Positions 59,260 to 64,000 of a stretch of DNA of 64,000 nucleotides are shown in pieces (position 1 is the stretch's first letter; each line of letters opens with the position of its first letter). The DNA comes from Jaltomata sinuosa (lineage: Eukaryota > Streptophyta > Magnoliopsida > Solanales > Solanaceae), in NCBI GenBank assembly GCA_003996215.1, contig QJPP01000860.1:310001-374000 (forward strand). Direction: 5' to 3'. The notes beneath the pieces are model-generated. The model was not told the DNA's origin, did not search any database, and saw only the letters and a program-made list of their open reading frames with translations. Both the position numbers and the translations under genes were made by a program.

Positions 59260-59704
59260 TGTGGCAACACCCCACCCCTCCTAATCCATTAAAAAAAATT
59301 ATGCGGTTCATGACACATATATACTCGGGTATTGCATAGGTTTATGTCAGAATATATATATATAACTTTTTGAATATTTCATACTTAATAGAAAATTATT
59401 TTGAATAAAGTCTACCTCATAGAATAATAATTTTTAAACATAACTAGGCTTACATCTCTGTTAAAATATTTAGAAGTTATAAAATTCTTATAAAATAAAT
59501 TCATACAGAATTATATTGTAATTAAAGAATATTTCATAAATATTTAAGATATTTAGGAGGGCAGTAAAAATATATTTTTTATATAAATTTTAAGTTGAAT
59601 CAAATATTTCTAAATCATGCGTAGTGTTAATATACCCCTAAAATTTAGGCTCGTAAGCCTTTTATATGGTATAAAGGACAATCGTAAACACCCGGGGTGT
59701 TACA
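59260..59704 (-). repeat. Element J: short LTR-like block
   Basis: The right end has GGGGTGTTACA (minus TGTAACACCCCGGG), an LTR start. The left end reads TGTGGCAACACCCC. AT-rich interior of about 420 bp. It interrupts the gag of K at 59705. No matching 5-bp duplication (TGGAT left, GTTTG right). It may be a solo or truncated LTR. Confidence 0.5.
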
Positions 59705-61288
59705 GTTTGGTTGCCTCAATCACCTTTTCCTCATCTTTTACCTCTTTCACAACACTCTCATCTGCAACAACTGGTGTCTCATCCTGCGCATTAAGCTCAT
59801 CTTCAGTAGCCTCAATATCATCTCATTTTCCATTGTTTGATTGGAGAAACATACAACTTCATACATTTATGGCCATACAATGTGATTTAAAACTACTTCA
59901 GTTACATTTTGGGTTTTACAACAGTCACTGGAAGTTGTCTTTTTTGCGACAAATTTTGTTTTGTGGATAGATATCTCATCTGTAGCTCTAACTTTTGTAT
60001 AGACGTGGTGTGAGAACTCACAATTTCACTCATGTTCCTTATAGAATTGTTAGTCTGTTCTTTGTTATACAGAGCCCTTTTTAACATACTTTCCATTTTT
60101 GAACTGCCATGATCCTAAGAATGATCCTCATGCCACTATTGTAAGTTGGTTGCTTTCCCTCTAGGTGGACATAAGGATTTGAGTCTTCTTCCCAAGGTTA
60201 TTGTTGTCATTCTAGTTACCTTGATTCTAACTACCCTAGTTTTAATCATTAGACCCCTAGTTACCCTGTCCTTGCAGTTGAGGTCTCCATTGATTAAAGT
60301 AATTTGAAAATTGATAATTTTGTCTTTTGTAATCTCCTGAGCATTATATTCAATTGGCATCTTCGAAATGCATTGGAGGACCCTCCAAATATTAGTTCAG
60401 TTGTTGTGCATAGTTAACCTATGGTATTACCTGCACTTTTTTGACCGCATTTGCCTTTTTCTGTCCATATTTAGTTAACCTTTTGGTTAGTAAGTTGATG
60501 TTGGTAGCCATGTTGGAGATCAGTTGACCTGTCTCATGGTTAAGCTTAACAAAATTTGTATGAAAAATAGTTTCATAAGAAATAATGCCACTTAATTCAC
60601 TTGACCGCCAAGCTTAATTTTGCATAGTTACCTAATCTAGCATATTTATAACTAGAGTAAAGGTCTTATCCATGAATCAACTCCAGCCACATTATTGTCC
60701 ACAAATTGGCTCATAGGATCCAACCCTATAGAACTTTTCTAATAGAATATTCTCTGGAAACTCATGATTCGGTGAATTCAATAGATACTTCTTGAACTTC
60801 TCCCATGTTTCAAATAGTTTATCCCCCAATATTTGCATAAAGTGACAGATAGTGATTGAACCAATTTATTAGAAATACCCGCACCAAATCACCCCTGTAT
60901 TGATGGAGTTTTGTGGAAAGTTGTGAAGCCAAGCTCCATTTTCACCAGCAAGGGAGTACTTGAAGACCATCAATCAAACTGCATCTTCACAAATATTGCT
61001 CTGCTTATGCATTGCACACAAATCCAGGAAGTTCTTCAGATGCTGATGTGACTTATTATCAGTGGAATTATGGAATAAACCCTCATCCTTCAACATAGTG
61101 AAGACACTTCCCTCTATATTAAAAATTGTATCTAAATTCTAGGTGGAACAATGGCATTAGCATAGTAAATCTCCTGAGCAATATCACAAAAACTATTTTC
61201 CACTTATTGTGGATCAACGAGAGCTGCCTATGCAGCTACCAGTGTTGCTTGTGCTTTACTAGCAAGTTGTGTTATCTTAGCTCCCATG
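59705..61288 (-). pseudogene. gag: Element K gag, Athila/TAT type
   Basis: The start at 61288 gives MGAKITQLASKAQATLVAA and a stop. Downstream, in shifting frames: a block like NSTDNKSHQHLKNFLDLC, then VFKYSLAGENGAWLHNFP, LFETWEKFKKYL and the HEF block, typical of the retrotrans_gag domain in Athila/TAT elements. The C-terminal part (60096-59902) has SIQKLELQMRYLSTKQN and LPVTVVKPK, equivalent to the conserved LE.Q.GQLA and LPS..NPK blocks. An acidic tail rich in Glu and Asp ends at 59705, where J interrupts. Many stops. Confidence 0.78.
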
Positions 61289-61383
61289 ATCACCTACTTC
61301 AGAACAAAGTAAACAAGGTCTAACGGAATAGAAAAATACTTAAATCAAAGTAAACACCAACCAATAAATTTTCAAAATCATAT

Positions 61384-61411
61384 TCCTCAAAAATGGCACT
61401 AAAAGTTGATA
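61384..61411 (-). other. Element K primer-site region, decayed
   Basis: Minus strand TTATCAACTTTTAGTGCCAT resembles the TTATCAAATTTTGGCGCC wording at the LTR/primer junction of Athila/TAT elements. Several bases differ. Confidence 0.45.
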
Positions 61412-63209
61412 AGCTCTAAATTACACTTATAAGATGATAAAATGTGGTCCTAGTCAAATATAGTAACCTAACATGGTTGAGGTTGAATGCCATAAGATTA
61501 GGCATGAAAAGATAATCAAATTAAATGAATACATTACTGACTGTCTGAATTTCTTTTCCATAAAGGTTAAAAAAAGGATTGATTTAAACTAGTAAACACT
61601 GTTATGCCAATGAGGTTGTAAAACAATAGGATTAAAGAACCAAGATTGTGTCCCTCTTTTATGGAATGTGATGTTCGATTTTCATACAAAATATTGATAA
61701 TGCATTGTTTTGGCTGCGTACTAGATCTTTATATAATTGTTAAATATTTCAAAATAGTTGAATAATTTATATCTTAATGATTTTTTTCAAACACAAGAGA
61801 GATACAATGAATAACAATCAATTTATGCTAGGTAAATTCAACTTATTTCTAAGTGAATCTATTAAATTAGGGTTAAAATCTTGAATTCTTCAAAAAAATT
61901 ATTCCAAATCCTAATTCACTTATTCAATTAATACTAGGGAAATTGAGTTAGGTTAATACTTTCAACCACCAAACAACCATTAAAAACAAGAAATAACTAG
62001 AATACAAAAACCCAAAATCATGCATTAATTTGAGAACATTATGAAAAGAGCATCAATATTGTTTCTAAACCTCTGTAAAGTATTTAGCTACTCATAATTC
62101 TGCAAAAACAATAACAAGGTAATGAAAAAGTCATAATATTGTACAATACCGATAACGAAAGGATCACAGGAAAACTAAAATTATCTCCTCAAAAAAGGAA
62201 AAGAAAATCCAATACTCAATGATTCTATAACTTGTTCGTACAAAGTCAAGAAGATTTCCTTTACAATAACCCTACAAAAAGTATTTATATTGTCCCATAA
62301 ACATTGAGTCCAAAACTGTCAAAATAACCAGCTGGCATCATTTATGGACCATAAAATAGACATACATGTAGTCCATGGATATGCTTTGGTCTTTCATTAG
62401 TGCTGCAACTTAGCTTCTCTAAACTTCACTATAAATCAATCTACGGCTGGTGAATGCGACATACGGTCTGTAGATAGAAAATATAAAAGGTCTACCAGAT
62501 GATCCATGCAAGACAAGGTTTCTTCTTCTTGACATAAAAATAGTGGAAGTGACATACAATCCATGAACTACTATGCGGCTTCTCTTACCAATGCTACCAT
62601 ATTTTGTTTTATGGATTGTGGATTGACATACAATCTGTATCTTTCATTGTGATTGAGCAAGTCCAAAATCTATTTAACTCAATAGTGGCCTCTCTTTTCT
62701 AGGAATATAGATACGTCCTGTAAGTGATTTTTACTTCAATATGTGGGTATGTATCTTGTTAAAACTTTAATACTTCAAGTCCAAGTCCAAAGCATATCTA
62801 TGGTTTCATATTTGACTTTTACATCCAATATATGGTTTGATAATTCCTAATTTTGGGTACTTCATCGTGTTTTCCTTTTTCAGCCAATATTCCACTGAAT
62901 ACCTACAACACATTATTTTAATATTAGAAAACATATAGACAGGCTAAAGGACATTAAAACTAATGGAAAAGAAATCAAATGTACCATAATTCCACAACAT
63001 CATGCAATAGGCATTTGTTGCTACAGAACCACAACGGAAGCACCTTATAGATATGATAGTTTCTATGATTTCATATCCTAATTCACTTAATCCAATAACA
63101 CATATATAAGTTAGACAAATAAATTAAGTAAACAAAGAATAATATAAATGATGTGATAAATTATCAAGTAGCTACACATAGCAGTGTATCCCAATATGAC
63201 AAATAATGG
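61412..63209 (-). repeat. Element K 5' LTR and leader, cut by L
   Basis: Follows the decayed primer site. Includes AT-rich sequence and a word array at 62335-62720. No gene. Its 5' terminus is missing because L inserted at 63209/63210 or nearby. Confidence 0.6.
62335..62720 (-). repeat. Dyad-word array in LTR K
   Basis: Degenerate repeats of GACATACGGTCTGTAG, GACATACAATCCATGA and GGATTGTGGATTGACATACAAT. Spacing is irregular. Confidence 0.55.
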
Positions 63210-63274
63210 TGTAACACTCCGAAATTTAAACCAACTTTTAACCTTAGAATCTCTAAAAAATTTGAAGTTTCCAG

Positions 63275-63605
63275 GATCCACAGGCCGTAGAAGGAACCAC
63301 GAGCCGTGGACAGGACTTGTGAAAAATGTCTGTAGAATTGATCCTCTGATATTAAAGCACGACTGGGATCCATGGGTCGTGGATCAAAGCACGGACCATG
63401 GTTTCCCCTCGTGGAATCAGATCTGACGGTCATCAATTCCCTCAAGAACCACGGATAGGTTCTACGGATTGTGGATGGTTCCACGGACCATGAAAAACGT
63501 CCATGGAAATCAGACCCGCACCCTAACATTTTCGTTCAACAACCATGACCCCAAACCATGAGCAATGGTTCCCTCTATGGGCCGTAGATAGTGTCCATAG
63601 AACCT
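63275..63605 (+). repeat. Dyad-word array in LTR L
   Basis: CCACGAGCCGTGG at 63297-63309, CCATGGGTCGTGG, GGTTCTACGGATTGTGG and TTCCACGGACCATG among others. About 260-590 bp upstream of the donor-like site. Confidence 0.75.
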
Positions 63606-63721
63606 GAAGCCGAGTTCCTTTAGTAGTTTTTCAAGCTTATTTCCCGAGGGTATTTTAGTAATTCTCCACTCTTTTTATCCTAAGCTAAGTCATTTTGGGG
63701 AAAATTAAAAGGGTTTTATCC

Positions 63722-63729
63722 CTATATAT
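63722..63729 (+). promoter_or_regulatory. TATA box of LTR L
   Basis: CTATATAT followed by a CT-rich stretch suited to transcript starts, 143 bp upstream of the donor-like site. Confidence 0.5.
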
Positions 63730-64000
63730 CGTAAGTTCTCTTCCATTCTCTCAATTAAGTTCCAAAAGAAGAAAAGAAGTTCAATTCTCCTAAGCTCCAA
63801 GAACTAGGGTTCCTTCACAAGTCTTTCATCTTTAAACTCTAAGTTAAAAAAGCTTGAAGTTCAGGTATGTGGACATTCAATAAGGGTCTTTTTTCACCCT
63901 TTTGCCTAAAACACCATATTTTTCTTTGATTTCATGAATTTCTCTAGTTAGGGTTCTTACCCAATTTTATGATTTTCTATAAATTTGTTTTCTCATGTTT

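Larger units (their letters stand above)
63210..64000 (+). repeat. LTR of element L, 5' part, running off the right window edge
   Basis: Starts TGTAACACTCC. Carries the CCACGAGCCGTGG word array (63275-63605), a TATA box CTATATAT (63722-63729), a pyrimidine-rich leader and the donor-like CAG|GTATGTGG (GT at 63865). Same layout as B, F and N. Confidence 0.85.

Noticed and set aside
59617..59970. Plus-strand open stretch of 117 codons
   Set aside because: Antisense to the Glu-rich tail of K gag and crosses the J boundary; Ser/Thr-rich composition is the mirror of the acidic tail.

Overview
This is a plant nuclear window made almost entirely of nested, decayed LTR retrotransposons. I see no host gene, rRNA or tRNA gene and no CRISPR array. 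LTRs of about 2-3.5 kb, primer sites matching the 3' end of initiator Met tRNA, a single gag-pro-pol frame and C-terminal chromodomains place most copies in the Ty3/gypsy chromovirus group of the Del/Tekay kind. Two further fragments look like the non-chromovirus Athila/TAT group. A packing of this kind fits pericentromeric heterochromatin of a large-genome dicot. A nightshade (pepper or Solanum relative) is my guess from general resemblance, not proven.

Layout. I label the elements by letter. Left stack: N LTR (1-1440, minus) cuts the reverse transcriptase of A (minus, 1441-13684). A's 5' LTR is itself split by B (plus, 4685-11651). A sits in the protease of C (minus, 13685-18916). C sits in the gag of D (minus, 18917-22767). 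D abuts M, an Athila/TAT-like LTR (plus, 22768-25953). Middle: E (minus) carries F (plus, 27259-36535) inside its LTR with a perfect 5-bp target duplication. Right stack: G (minus, 36873-58394) is split in its RNase H by I (minus, 41018-53331). Then come an unassigned AT-rich stretch, a small LTR-like block J (59260-59704), the gag and LTR of Athila-like K (minus, 59705-63209), and the start of L (plus, 63210 to window end), which cuts the K LTR.

How the parts work. Each complete element would be transcribed from its 5' LTR, primed by tRNA-iMet, and translated as Gag, protease, reverse transcriptase, RNase H, integrase and chromodomain. Every copy here is dead: stops, frameshifts, lost catalytic residues, an integrase deletion in B and LTR deletions. 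Many stops look like CAG to TAG or TGG to TAG/TGA, as expected from deamination of methylated cytosine.

Two structures recur across families that otherwise share little LTR sequence. (1) The gag start is preceded, within 0-3 bases, by a pyrimidine tract plus YAG in six of six elements where I could read it, and the LTRs carry a good 5' splice site. This predicts a 1.5-2.3 kb leader intron that removes the primer site. (2) Each LTR family carries its own block of short dyad-symmetric words, usually 120-800 bp upstream of that candidate donor. These two observations are the candidates for undescribed biology; both are inferences from reading the sequence and are untested.
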